A stretch of DNA of 18,106 bases from Acidobacteriaceae bacterium (GTDB taxonomy: Bacteria; Acidobacteriota; Terriglobia; Terriglobales; Acidobacteriaceae), in assembly GCA_003139975.1 (NCBI GenBank), contig PLHN01000381.1, forward strand, positions 1 through 18,106, in the 5' to 3' direction. Position 1 is the stretch's first letter, and each line of letters starts with the position of its first letter. A model generated the notes under the pieces. It made no database searches. It saw only the letters and a list, made by a program, of their open reading frames with translations, and was not told the DNA's origin. The position numbers were made by a program, and so were the translations under genes. Below are positions 8,560 to 15,341 of this stretch, piece by piece.

Positions 8560-8588
8560 ACTATAATCCCGGGCATCCCGGATGTGCA
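8560..8588 (-). promoter_or_regulatory. Possible promoter of the ABC1/UbiB-like gene
   Basis: On the minus strand TATAGT (8565-8560) lies 17 bp from TGCACA (8588-8583), four of six bases to the -35 consensus. Transcription would start about 14 bases before the ATG at 8539. The -10 overlaps the plus-strand TATAAT listed separately, so the two divergent genes may compete for polymerase. Confidence 0.4.
8562..8581 (+). promoter_or_regulatory. Possible -10 box and adjoining palindrome of the CrtC-like gene
   Basis: A perfect TATAAT (8562-8567) is followed at once by the inverted repeat CCGGG-CAT-CCCGG (8569-8581). No good -35 is seen at 16-18 bp. The palindrome sits where an operator would block the start of transcription, but no regulator is implicated. 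Confidence 0.35.
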
Positions 8589-8634
8589 GTAACCGGCATC
8601 ACCGTATGATCAGAAGCTTTGTGAGACAGTTCTT

Positions 8635-9600
8635 TTGTTGTGCGGAGTTCGAAAATCCTTGGCCACTCTAAATGAAGTGTTTTCGTCCTTGTCGGTCCGG
8701 CGCCGCTATGAAGTCTGGTTTCTTCGCATGGGCCTGGCAGACGGCAGTGGGGCGTGGTGGTTTCGCTATCTGGTGATGAATCCGGGTCGCGACGGCTGCG
8801 CCGGAAACCCGCAGGGAATGCCCGTTCAGGTGTGGGCGACATGGTTCCCGGCGGGCGGAAGGCCGCACAGTTTCATTCAGGGATTTCCGCTGCCGGGATT
8901 GGATATCAGTAGCCGAGGGCAGGCTCCGTTTCACTTTCGAATTGGCAGTAATCAGATCGAAGAAGACTCCTGCCGGGGGGCTTTGGACGTCGATGGCCAC
9001 ATAGTCTCGTGGAATCTCCGCTACCGTTCCGCGTTTCACGTGACGCTGAGCAACAAGGGTTGGATCGGCTTTTCGCGCACGCCGCATTCCGACGCGGTTT
9101 TCTCCGGCGAGATCATGCTCGACGGCCGCACCTTTGCTGGAGACGCTCTCGGGTTCGGCGTGCAGGGACACAACTGCGGATTCCGGCATCGCAATTTCTG
9201 GACCTGGACGCACGCATATTTTCCTCGCGCCGGCCGACCTACAACCACGCTCGAAGCTTTGGTCTACGAGATGCCATTCGGCTTGGTGTTTCGCAAAGCC
9301 GTTCTCTGGCACGATGGGCTCCAGCATATCTTCCGCGATCTGCGGGAAACCGGCGACATCCGCAAAACCATGCATTGGACTTTTTGTTGTGCCGGACGAG
9401 AGGAATTCCAGATCGAGGCTGTGATCGACGGAAGTGGTCCAAGCCTGCATCGCCTTCCTTATCTGAAGACCGATTGTTCGGGCAGCTTCGAAGTGGTGAA
9501 CAACAGCCTGGCATCGGCAACGCTGGCTATAAAGAGTCCCGGTGCCGCGGCCGAGCGCTTGGAGACGGCCAACGGCGCGGTCCTCGAGAGGGTGGGCTAG
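8635..9600 (+). CDS. CrtC/AttH-like (hydroxyneurosporene synthase or tocopherol-cyclase type) protein
   Basis: The frame gives about 321 residues with no signal peptide. The start RRYEVWFLRMGLADGSGAWW resembles the YEWWYFxxxxxDG signature that opens the AttH/CrtC and tocopherol-cyclase lipocalin-like domains. The later pattern DGRTFAGDALGFGVQGHNCG...FWTWTHAYF fits the second half of that fold, where Gly-x-x-His and Trp-rich strands recur. Members act on carotenoids, prenylquinols or other lipids, so a hydrophobic substrate is likely, but its identity is unknown. The start is uncertain: the coordinate given is a TTG, no in-frame ATG occurs before the conserved part, and a GTG lies at 8677. The gene ends two bases from the stop of the convergent hydrolase gene. 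Confidence 0.65.
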   Translation: MLCGVRKSLATLNEVFSSLSVRRRYEVWFLRMGLADGSGAWWFRYLVMNPGRDGCAGNPQGMPVQVWATWFPAGGRPHSFIQGFPLPGLDISSRGQAPFHFRIGSNQIEEDSCRGALDVDGHIVSWNLRYRSAFHVTLSNKGWIGFSRTPHSDAVFSGEIMLDGRTFAGDALGFGVQGHNCGFRHRNFWTWTHAYFPRAGRPTTTLEALVYEMPFGLVFRKAVLWHDGLQHIFRDLRETGDIRKTMHWTFCCAGREEFQIEAVIDGSGPSLHRLPYLKTDCSGSFEVVNNSLASATLAIKSPGAAAERLETANGAVLERVG

Positions 9601-9602
9601 AG

Positions 9603-10415
9603 CTACAGGCGCGAGTGCGCGCGGGCCAAGCGCTCGGCGACAACGGAGTATACGGTCGGGTTGAATGCCATTCCGATGTGCGTGCTGGGGACTTCCACAT
9701 CCACTTCAGGATTGTTGGTCAAACAATGGCGCCAATCCACGACGCCGTCGTGCCGCGTGTAGATCGCGGTCTCAACCATCGAGCGGGGAACCTTGCGCCG
9801 CAGCGAATTCAGAAAATTACAAGTGCAGCGTCCGGTATAGCAATCCGGCAGGACGCCGCGGCCATGCTCCTCGAGAATCCGAATGCGAACGGCTTCCACA
9901 GCGTGGGAAACAGCGCGATTCGCGACCGTGCCGCGAATCGGCGAAGCCAGGGTAATCACGGATGCGACGTGGTTCGGCCGCTGGCCCGCCACCGATCGGG
10001 CGATCACTCCTCCCAGGCTATGGCCGATCAAATGAATCTTGCGGCCCGTCTCAGCCAGCGCTTTGTCAATGGTATGGTTCAGGCAGCGCTGGATGAGCAG
10101 ATTCGGGCATTCCGCATTTAAGCCGATCCCGGAAAAATACGCTTGGTATCCGATGCGGCGCAGCCAGGCGTGAAGCTCCGTAAGGTAGAGATCGGTGCCG
10201 AGAAAACCGGGAATGATAACGACCCCAGAGCCGTCGCCGCGCGGCACACCGAAACCGTAATAGACAGGCGCCGCGTGCAGAATAAGGATCTCAGCTCCCA
10301 ACAGAACCTCGGTCCACAGGGAGGTGTTGGTTTCCGGCTCAAAACGCGGAGCAGCCGGCTTGCGCCTGCTGGAGGTTGGTGGACGTCTTGTCGCTCTCTT
10401 CTGTTTGCGCTGCAA
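9603..10415 (-). CDS. Alpha/beta-hydrolase, lipase/esterase type with CxxxxCxC motif
   Basis: The 270-residue product has the lipase elbow GHSLGG (131-136, nucleophile Ser133), an oxyanion strand VIIPGFLGTD (66-75), an acid candidate Asp223 or Asp227 in TRHDGVVDW, and His246 in STHIGMAFNP. Three cysteines (192, 197, 199) form a tight cluster typical of a bacterial lipase group with the same VVDW and THIG motifs. The nucleophile is Ser, not the Cys of PHA synthases, so this is not PhaC. Acyl-ester hydrolysis is expected. The N-terminal 30 residues are basic and Pro-rich, without a signal peptide, which suggests a cytoplasmic or granule-associated enzyme. The start is a TTG with weak GGGA spacing and is uncertain. 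It lies 187 bases after phaR on the same strand, but with its own candidate promoter. Confidence 0.8.
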   Translation of the reverse strand: MQRKQKRATRRPPTSSRRKPAAPRFEPETNTSLWTEVLLGAEILILHAAPVYYGFGVPRGDGSGVVIIPGFLGTDLYLTELHAWLRRIGYQAYFSGIGLNAECPNLLIQRCLNHTIDKALAETGRKIHLIGHSLGGVIARSVAGQRPNHVASVITLASPIRGTVANRAVSHAVEAVRIRILEEHGRGVLPDCYTGRCTCNFLNSLRRKVPRSMVETAIYTRHDGVVDWRHCLTNNPEVDVEVPSTHIGMAFNPTVYSVVAERLARAHSRL

Positions 10416-10476
10416 GTTTGTCCCGCGTTGTCGAATTCCGCGTCGGGCGCGGAGTGTGCGTTTTCCGTGCTGCGGG

Positions 10477-10504
10477 ATTATACCGCTCTGCTCTTTTTGG
10501 TGAA
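10477..10504 (-). promoter_or_regulatory. Possible promoter of the alpha/beta-hydrolase gene
   Basis: On the minus strand TTCACC (10504-10499) and a perfect TATAAT (10482-10477) are 16 bp apart. This lies about 60 bases before the assigned TTG start and after the phaR stop. It suggests that the hydrolase can be transcribed independently of phaR. Confidence 0.5.
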
Positions 10505-10602
10505 CACTGATTTCCCCACGCTTCGAGTCGGGCGGAATCTATGTATAAAACAGGGCAATTGGCCTTATGTGGGCAACGAGGATTCTGTCATGAGCACGAG
10601 TC

Positions 10603-11136
10603 TCAGCGCTTCTTACGAGACGGGCGTTTGGCTTTGGGGGGCGCTGATTCTTCCAGCCGCGCTTCCAGTTCCGCCACGCGCTTGCGCAGAGCATCGACTT
10701 CGGGTTCTGCGGAAGCCTGCGCAGACGATGGAACCGCCGCGCCCAGGATCCGTTTCATCACGTCCACCGGAGACAGGATCGCCGACTGAACTTCGCTCAA
10801 CCGGTTCTGCACCGCATCTTGTACCTTCTCATAGGTGTCAAACGCAGATTTCAGATACCACATGAGGAATTCCTGCCGCACCTCGTCGGAGGCAATGATC
10901 AGTTGCCGCAGCAGTTCGAGCGGCAGTCCGGTCGGCTTATCCTTTGCATCCTCGGTGATGATCTGCGTAAGGGTGACGCGTGTCAGGTCACGGCCGGTCT
11001 TGGCGTCGACCACACGAACTTCCTGGCCTTCACGAACGAGCGCAGCCAGATCGTCGAGGTTGACGTAGCGGCTGCCGGCTGTGTCGTACAAGCGGCGATT
11101 CCCATATTTTTTGATGACGACTACGGAAGGCTTCAT
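10603..11136 (-). CDS. phaR: PhaR, polyhydroxyalkanoate synthesis repressor
   Basis: The 177-residue product matches the PhaR family along its conserved part. The N-terminal DNA-binding domain begins VVVIKKYGNRRLYDTAGSRYVNLDDLA and ends near 65 (LTQIITED). A second conserved region follows (about 66-105, LRQLIIASDEVRQEFLMWYLKSAFDTYEKVQ). The C-terminus has a heptad-like helix (about 145-163) and a Lys/Arg tail. PhaR binds both DNA and PHA: it represses phasin and often its own gene until polymer granules draw it off. The gene is divergent from phasin 2, whose operator is about 80 bases away, and a TGC-N3-GCA site lies in its own leader. The 5' ribosome site is weak (AGGTCTGG). Confidence in the family is high. 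The ligand in this organism is unproven, since no PHA synthase is in view. Confidence 0.93.
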   Translation of the reverse strand: MKPSVVVIKKYGNRRLYDTAGSRYVNLDDLAALVREGQEVRVVDAKTGRDLTRVTLTQIITEDAKDKPTGLPLELLRQLIIASDEVRQEFLMWYLKSAFDTYEKVQDAVQNRLSEVQSAILSPVDVMKRILGAAVPSSAQASAEPEVDALRKRVAELEARLEESAPPKAKRPSRKKR

Positions 11137-11150
11137 GGTCCAGACCTATG

Positions 11151-11161
11151 TTGCCATGCAC
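11151..11161. promoter_or_regulatory. Possible PhaR autoregulatory site in the phaR leader
   Basis: TTGC-CAT-GCAC keeps six of the eight specified bases of CTGC-N3-GCAG, including the inner TGC-N3-GCA core. It lies 15-25 bases before the phaR start codon, where binding would hinder transcription or early elongation. It is much weaker than the phasin operators. Confidence 0.4.
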
Positions 11162-11178
11162 AAGCGAACCAGAACATC

Positions 11179-11207
11179 TTGACACAAGCCCCTTGACTTT
11201 GTATAGT
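11179..11207 (+). promoter_or_regulatory. Sigma70-type promoter of phasin 2
   Basis: A perfect TTGACA (11179-11184) and TATAGT (11202-11207) are 17 bp apart. A second TTGACT at 11193 is too close to serve with this -10. The expected start near 11214 touches the left arm of the operator. Confidence 0.78.
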
Positions 11208-11215
11208 TTAGCTAA

Positions 11216-11230
11216 TGCTGCAATGCAGCA
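11216..11230. promoter_or_regulatory. PhaR-type operator of phasin 2
   Basis: TGCTGCAATGCAGCA is a perfect 15-base inverted repeat containing CTGC-AAT-GCAG, an exact match to the published PhaR motif. Spacing from the -10 box (8 bp) is almost the same as at phasin 1 (7 bp to the same core). It could also affect the divergent phaR promoter. Confidence 0.8.
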
Positions 11231-11245
11231 ATTGGAGGTATTGAT

Positions 11246-12172
11246 ATGGCAGCGGCAACCAAACAAGAATCCACTCACCCGAACCAGCCTTCGTTGATTT
11301 CCGTTCTCTCAGGTTGGGCGCAGCAGGGCGCGCAGACCTTCTTTGCCACGCAGCGGATCCTCCTCGATCTCGCCATGCGGCAGAATGCCAACGTCATGCA
11401 CGTTCTGCGCGAGCAACTATCGGATCCTCATCGTTCTCCTACTACGATTCTCAGCGAAATGGCCGGCGAGGGCATGGAGAACTTTCTCGAAGGGCAAAGA
11501 GTGCTGCTCGATCTCGGCAAGCAGCAGAACGAAATTCTGACGACCAGCGTCAAGGAACGGATCGGCGAGTGCCCGCGGAGGCATGCCGCCATCGACCTGC
11601 TGCGGCGCAGTGTGGACACATTCATCGACATGCAGCAGGAGTTCCTGAAGATCGCCGGCAAACAGAAACACCTCTGGATGGAAGCGGCCAAGTCTCGCAA
11701 GGCCTACCAGCCTGAGCATGCGGTGGACCTGGCCCGCGAAGGCATGGAGAACTTTGTCAAAGCACAGAAGAAGTTCCTCGATGTCGTCGCCGAAGAGACT
11801 TCCAACGCCATGAGCGGCAAACCGGCAAACGGCGCCAGGAAGGGGAAGAAGACTGAACTGTCCGAGGTTGCGCGCAAGGCCACAGAGTCCTTCATCGATG
11901 CGCAAAAGAAACTTGTGGATGTAGCTGGGCAGCAGATGAACGCCTATGTGAAAACCGCGGGCCAGACTGTGGACCTGATGCAGCCGTTGCCCTTCGTCCC
12001 CCTGGGCGAACTGGCACGCGAGACGGTGAAGAGCTACGTGGATGCGCAAAGGTCGTTGATGGAAGCGGTCATGAGGCAGGGAAATGGGCACGCGCACGCG
12101 GCCAAGACAGAGCACCGTGCCAAGCGTCCCGCTCGTGCAACCAGGAAAGCGCCTGTAACGGCGACTGCTTGA
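11246..12172 (+). CDS. Phasin-like granule protein 2, six-repeat type
   Basis: The ATG at 11246 follows GGAGG at seven to eight bases. The 308-residue product is helical throughout and paralogous to phasin 1. It carries six copies of the 25-residue AQ+xLLD segment, beginning near residues 23, 71, 117, 161, 207 and 255 (period 44-48). Copies 2-6 align in order with copies 1-5 of phasin 1, including the linker VKERIG, so this protein has one extra N-terminal copy. The last 25 residues are rich in Ala, Lys, Arg and His, recalling in miniature the DNA-binding tails of PhaF-type phasins. It is transcribed divergently from phaR under a strong promoter with a PhaR-type operator. A granule coat is the likely role; a bridge between granule and nucleoid is a more speculative reading of the basic tail. 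Confidence 0.85.
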   Translation: MAAATKQESTHPNQPSLISVLSGWAQQGAQTFFATQRILLDLAMRQNANVMHVLREQLSDPHRSPTTILSEMAGEGMENFLEGQRVLLDLGKQQNEILTTSVKERIGECPRRHAAIDLLRRSVDTFIDMQQEFLKIAGKQKHLWMEAAKSRKAYQPEHAVDLAREGMENFVKAQKKFLDVVAEETSNAMSGKPANGARKGKKTELSEVARKATESFIDAQKKLVDVAGQQMNAYVKTAGQTVDLMQPLPFVPLGELARETVKSYVDAQRSLMEAVMRQGNGHAHAAKTEHRAKRPARATRKAPVTATA

Positions 12173-12409
12173 TGCACGTGCTCTGAAGCGCAAAAGCGGA
12201 ACTGTTGTCTTCGATCCGCTGATGCGTGTTAATCGACAAACTCGCACTCGTCAGAAGAGAGTGTTCTCCGGCAAGGCGTCTTCGGGCAGAGATCTTTCGA
12301 GTCGAAGTTGCTTTCGAATCGAATCGGCTTTCGCCCGAGGCCGCCTTTTTCACTTCTTGGTTGCGCTTGATTGGGGACTCAAGCTTCGCTTGAAGCAGGC
12401 CGTCCGCGC

Positions 12410-13678
12410 TCACAAGAATCTGTCGGAGTTGCGGGGCCCATTTGCACCTAAATCCGGAGGCAGCCTCATGCCTTTGGCTCCATTTGCGGTAACGGGTTCG
12501 ACTTTCTTGTTCTCTGCCTTGTCCCATTGTAGAAAATCTTCGATTTCATCGATTCGTTCTTCGGCATCGTGATAGCCAATCTCAACCAGTTCACGCGTGT
12601 ACTTTGAGGTAAAGAGCAGGTAACTCATCAGGTCCGAACAGGAATCCGAGTCCCGTCCCAAGGCACTAACAAAGTACCGGATCATCGAAGGCATATCTTT
12701 CTGATGTTCCCCAGCTAGATCGGATAAATTGACCGAAGGCGTGATGACCAGCGTCTTCAATGGCCGAATCTTCTCGCCTTCTTCCACGTCGGGCTGAACG
12801 ATGTGACCACTCTCAAGCAGGTGGTTCAATCGTTCCAAGTGCTCGATATCGGTCGCGAGATGGTCGAGGAACATCACGTTAAACAGAACTCCCATCACCT
12901 GCGCGAGCGAAGGCCTGGTTTCATCGGCACTGACTTCCACCTGCTCTTTATTTCCGCACCGAACGCCGATCGCGAAAACCCTCTCCGCACCCAGCCGAAT
13001 GACCGGGCTGAGAGGCTGCTGCAGGCGAGCGCAGCCATCGCCAAAAAAAGCCGACCCGCGCGGAATCTCGAGTTGCACGGGTTCGAAAATCATTGGGATC
13101 GCGGCCGACGCACAAATGTGGTCAACGGTAATTTTTGTCGACACCGTCACCAACCGCACCCGCTGCCACGTCTGATGGCCCTTTGCTCCCTGGATGAAGA
13201 GATAACTCTTTCCGGAGTTGAAATTCGTCGCCGAGATGGCCAGGGCGTTAAGGTGGCCGCGCTTGATGTTTGTCTGGATGCGATCGCAATCGAGATGCCG
13301 GCCGAGAAAGTGCCGCAGCGGGGTCGCATCCAACAAAGACCGGGCGTGGCCTCCCCCGGTGATCCCGCCGAAAGAGAGATCCATTATCCAGGTGAGTGAG
13401 TTTTGGGCTTGGGTTACAAAATCGCAACGGAAAATATCGGAGGGCTTGAGCCCCGCCCACATCTCGGCGAGAACACGGGTTGCGGAGGCAAAATCATCGC
13501 AACCGGCGGCGAGCGCACTGCCGTTCACGGCACCGGCGGAGGAGCCTCCTATTAAAAGGAAGGGATTGCCGTGGGAGTCGATCCGTTTTAGTTCACCCAC
13601 GCGCTTCAGAACACCGGCTTGATAGGCGCCTCTGGCGCCTCCGCCCGTCATCACTAGACCGATCACGTTTTTGTCCAT
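12410..13678 (-). CDS. Patatin-like phospholipase
   Basis: The 422-residue product has the patatin Ser-Asp dyad. The oxyanion loop is GGGARGAY (12-19), the nucleophile elbow GGSSAG has Ser47 in GxSxG, and the second catalytic residue is Asp214 in FFGDGC, the family DGG/A motif. The region between includes ASAAIPMIFEPV (190-201), also usual in patatins. There is no signal peptide or membrane segment, so lipid acyl hydrolysis probably takes place in the cytoplasm or on a membrane or granule surface. The C-terminal part (about 240-390) is helical and acidic and not recognised; the last 30 residues look disordered. It converges with phasin 2 with 237 bases between stops, where no clear terminator is seen. 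The ATG has only a weak upstream purine stretch. Confidence 0.88.
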   Translation of the reverse strand: MDKNVIGLVMTGGGARGAYQAGVLKRVGELKRIDSHGNPFLLIGGSSAGAVNGSALAAGCDDFASATRVLAEMWAGLKPSDIFRCDFVTQAQNSLTWIMDLSFGGITGGGHARSLLDATPLRHFLGRHLDCDRIQTNIKRGHLNALAISATNFNSGKSYLFIQGAKGHQTWQRVRLVTVSTKITVDHICASAAIPMIFEPVQLEIPRGSAFFGDGCARLQQPLSPVIRLGAERVFAIGVRCGNKEQVEVSADETRPSLAQVMGVLFNVMFLDHLATDIEHLERLNHLLESGHIVQPDVEEGEKIRPLKTLVITPSVNLSDLAGEHQKDMPSMIRYFVSALGRDSDSCSDLMSYLLFTSKYTRELVEIGYHDAEERIDEIEDFLQWDKAENKKVEPVTANGAKGMRLPPDLGANGPRNSDRFL

Positions 13679-13730
13679 CGCTTTATTGGGAAGGGCGATT
13701 CAACCTAGGCTGGCTGCACCTGCCCCTCCC

Positions 13731-14004
13731 GATGCGATCTATTAGAATCAATAGCTTAGCGGGGCAATTACTTGCAAAATATTTCAGACAAAGAACTTAT
13801 ACGTAAAATATTCCGGAATAAAGAGTTAGCCGGCATTTCCTTGAATTTCGGAGCACGTCGATTCCCCGGAGGATCTATTGGATCGCTCCGGGTCTGTCAT
13901 CTGGACCTTGAGGAATCAGTCACTTAGCGGTTGGCTCCGCTGTGCGGAAAACGTACGCGAAACGCAAACTTCCTTCACAAAATATTGAAAATAAGGAATT
14001 TACG
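13731..14004. repeat. AT-rich 24-bp repeats in a gene-free region
   Basis: The interval 13679-14147 has no convincing gene. It holds three gap-free, related 24-base cores starting AAAATATT at 13776, 13805 and 13979, each ending in a GA..TTA-type sequence, plus a weaker fourth at 13736 (GATCTATT...CTTAG). The first two full copies are 29 bp apart. Their AT content stands out against the GC-rich surroundings. Between copies, 13865-13892 can form an 11-bp bulged stem (CCCGGAG-GATC with GATC-G-CTCCGGG) with no T run. The region lies upstream of the patatin gene and could hold its promoter or a protein-binding array; no transposase remnant was seen. Confidence 0.55.
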
Positions 14005-14147
14005 GGAAAAACGTCCGAGTCTCGACTTGGAGCTACTGCCGAAATGACTGGGGCTATGGCCCCGCTCAGTTGTCAAAGAACGAGTCGAGCAACAGCAACA
14101 CTTTGTTTGCTATGGAGCCATCTTATCAGTCGAGTCAAGTTCCCCCG

Positions 14148-14357
14148 TCATTTCTTCGCGGTCTTTGTCACGACCTCGGTTGCGTTCTCACGGGCTTCCA
14201 GCGTCTTGCACTTGTGCGCGTTGAACTGTTCCTGGATGGCAGATTGCGCGTTCCCCATGTTGGGGTCTCCCGAGAACTCCGCATTGCAGTACTCGCAAAT
14301 TCCACGCACGGGAACATTCCTGACTCGCTTTACGATCCGAAGATTTCGCTTTGGCAT
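14148..14357 (-). CDS. Small CxxC...HxC protein, possible zinc-binding
   Basis: From ATG 14357 the product has 69 residues and starts MPKRNLRIVKRVRNVPVRG. Then ICEYCNAEF (CxxC) and, about 25 residues on, FNAHKCK (HxC) make a possible Cys2-His-Cys metal site. The N-terminus is basic and the C-terminus charged. I associate similar short basic proteins with Acidobacteriota but know of no function; nucleic-acid or protein binding is a guess. The start at 14357 is preferred over 14501, because the extra 48 residues of the longer frame look unlike a protein and GTGGGA precedes this ATG. It is divergent from the cache-domain gene, with 293 bases between them. Confidence 0.6.
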   Translation of the reverse strand: MPKRNLRIVKRVRNVPVRGICEYCNAEFSGDPNMGNAQSAIQEQFNAHKCKTLEARENATEVVTKTAKK

Positions 14358-14650
14358 GAGCCAAGTTTCCCACAGGACCGCTTTCTGCGCTACCCGAGTG
14401 CTCTCAAACTGCACTACACCAGGAGAAACACCGACTTGATATTGGCCGGCCTTCCGTTGGAAGGCGACCTCATTCATTGAGACATGGCCGACTCTGGTCA
14501 CTGAGTGGTATGGGGACTTAACGCCAACAACCGAGGACTGGGATGACTTCCAGAATTGTTACGACAAAGGACGCGGCTAGAGAAATCCGGGAAATAGATT
14601 GCGTTCCGCGGCGAAAGGGGGCACAATTGGCACCCTCAGAGGAGGCGTGT

Positions 14651-15184
14651 ATGTACAACAGCAAAGTCCTCGGCGCGCTGGCGATGGCTCTCCTTATCGT
14701 CGCTACGTCCAGTGTCGCCATTGGGCAGATGGGCCAGGACAAAGCAACACCAGAGGAGGTCGTCAGCAAGGTAAGGGAAGCCGCTGCCGCCCTATCAAAG
14801 ACAGGTGACTTGTCACAATTTAACCAGAGGAGTGGTCCGTGGGTGTGGAAAGGCACTTATGTCTTCATCCAGGACTGCGACAAGAAGATCATGGCGGCTC
14901 ACCCCATCAAGCCGGAGCTGATAGGCCAGGACATCGCGGCGGTTAAGGACGCGAAATCGGGAAAAAGCATCTTCCCCGACCCTGAAGCCTACTGCAAGAA
15001 AGTGAAGGGCTCGCCTTCCGGTTTCTGGAACGAGTATTGGTGGCCGAAGCCCGGCGAGAAGGAGGCTTCCCGCAAGCTCACCTATCATTTGAATGCCAAA
15101 GGGACCTCGTATGTGGTGAATGCCGGGGTCTACGACAACAAGGCAACCATCAAGGAACTGTCAAAGATGAGCAGCGGAAAGTAG
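14651..15184 (+). CDS. Exported single cache-domain protein
   Basis: The 177-residue product is read from ATG 14651, which follows GAGGAGG at ideal spacing; a longer upstream frame lacks any such site. A signal peptide covers about 1-26 (LGALAMALLIVATSSVAIGQ). The rest has the pattern of small ligand-binding cache domains: a long helix (EEVVSKVREAAAAL), then WKGTYVFIQDCDKKIMAAHPIKPELIGQDI and, near the end, FWNEYWWPKPGEK... TSYVVNAGVYD. Cache domains usually sense small molecules outside the cell as part of receptors. This one ends without a transmembrane helix or signalling domain, so it would be a free periplasmic binding protein or partner of a separate receptor. A strong hairpin terminator follows 35 bases after the stop, so the gene is probably monocistronic. 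Confidence 0.85.
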   Translation: MYNSKVLGALAMALLIVATSSVAIGQMGQDKATPEEVVSKVREAAAALSKTGDLSQFNQRSGPWVWKGTYVFIQDCDKKIMAAHPIKPELIGQDIAAVKDAKSGKSIFPDPEAYCKKVKGSPSGFWNEYWWPKPGEKEASRKLTYHLNAKGTSYVVNAGVYDNKATIKELSKMSSGK

Positions 15185-15218
15185 CCTGGCTGCTCTTCCT
15201 CGCGACGTCGCAACAAAC

Positions 15219-15250
15219 GCCGCCCGATGCCAGGGCGGCCTTTCCTTTTG
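15219..15250 (+). terminator. Rho-independent terminator after the cache-domain gene
   Basis: GCCGCCC (15219-15225) and GGGCGGC (15233-15239) form a perfect 7-bp GC stem with a 7-base loop, followed by CTTTCCTTTTG. It is the clearest intrinsic terminator in the window. Confidence 0.78.
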
Positions 15251-15341
15251 CATCATCACGATGGGTCGGAACTGATCACTGTTATTAACAAGGCATTCGC
15301 GCTCAAAACCCGGTCAGGTCTACGGTTGGCTGGAGTTTGCC

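Noticed and set aside
9009..10121. Plus-strand open frame of 370 codons spanning two genes
   Set aside because: It overlaps the CrtC-like gene in another frame and the hydrolase gene in antisense; both of those show conserved motifs.
9603..10415. PHA synthase
   Set aside because: The nucleophile motif is GHSLG with Ser; PHA synthases have Cys at that position, and the length and flanking motifs fit a lipase.
12340..12400. Terminator between the patatin and phasin 2 genes
   Set aside because: The CAAGC-GAA-GCTTG hairpin near 12379-12394 has no following T run on either strand.
13942..14439. Plus-strand open frame of 165 codons
   Set aside because: It covers an AT-rich repeat and the antisense of the CxxC protein, lacks a ribosome site, and its translation has no recognisable pattern.
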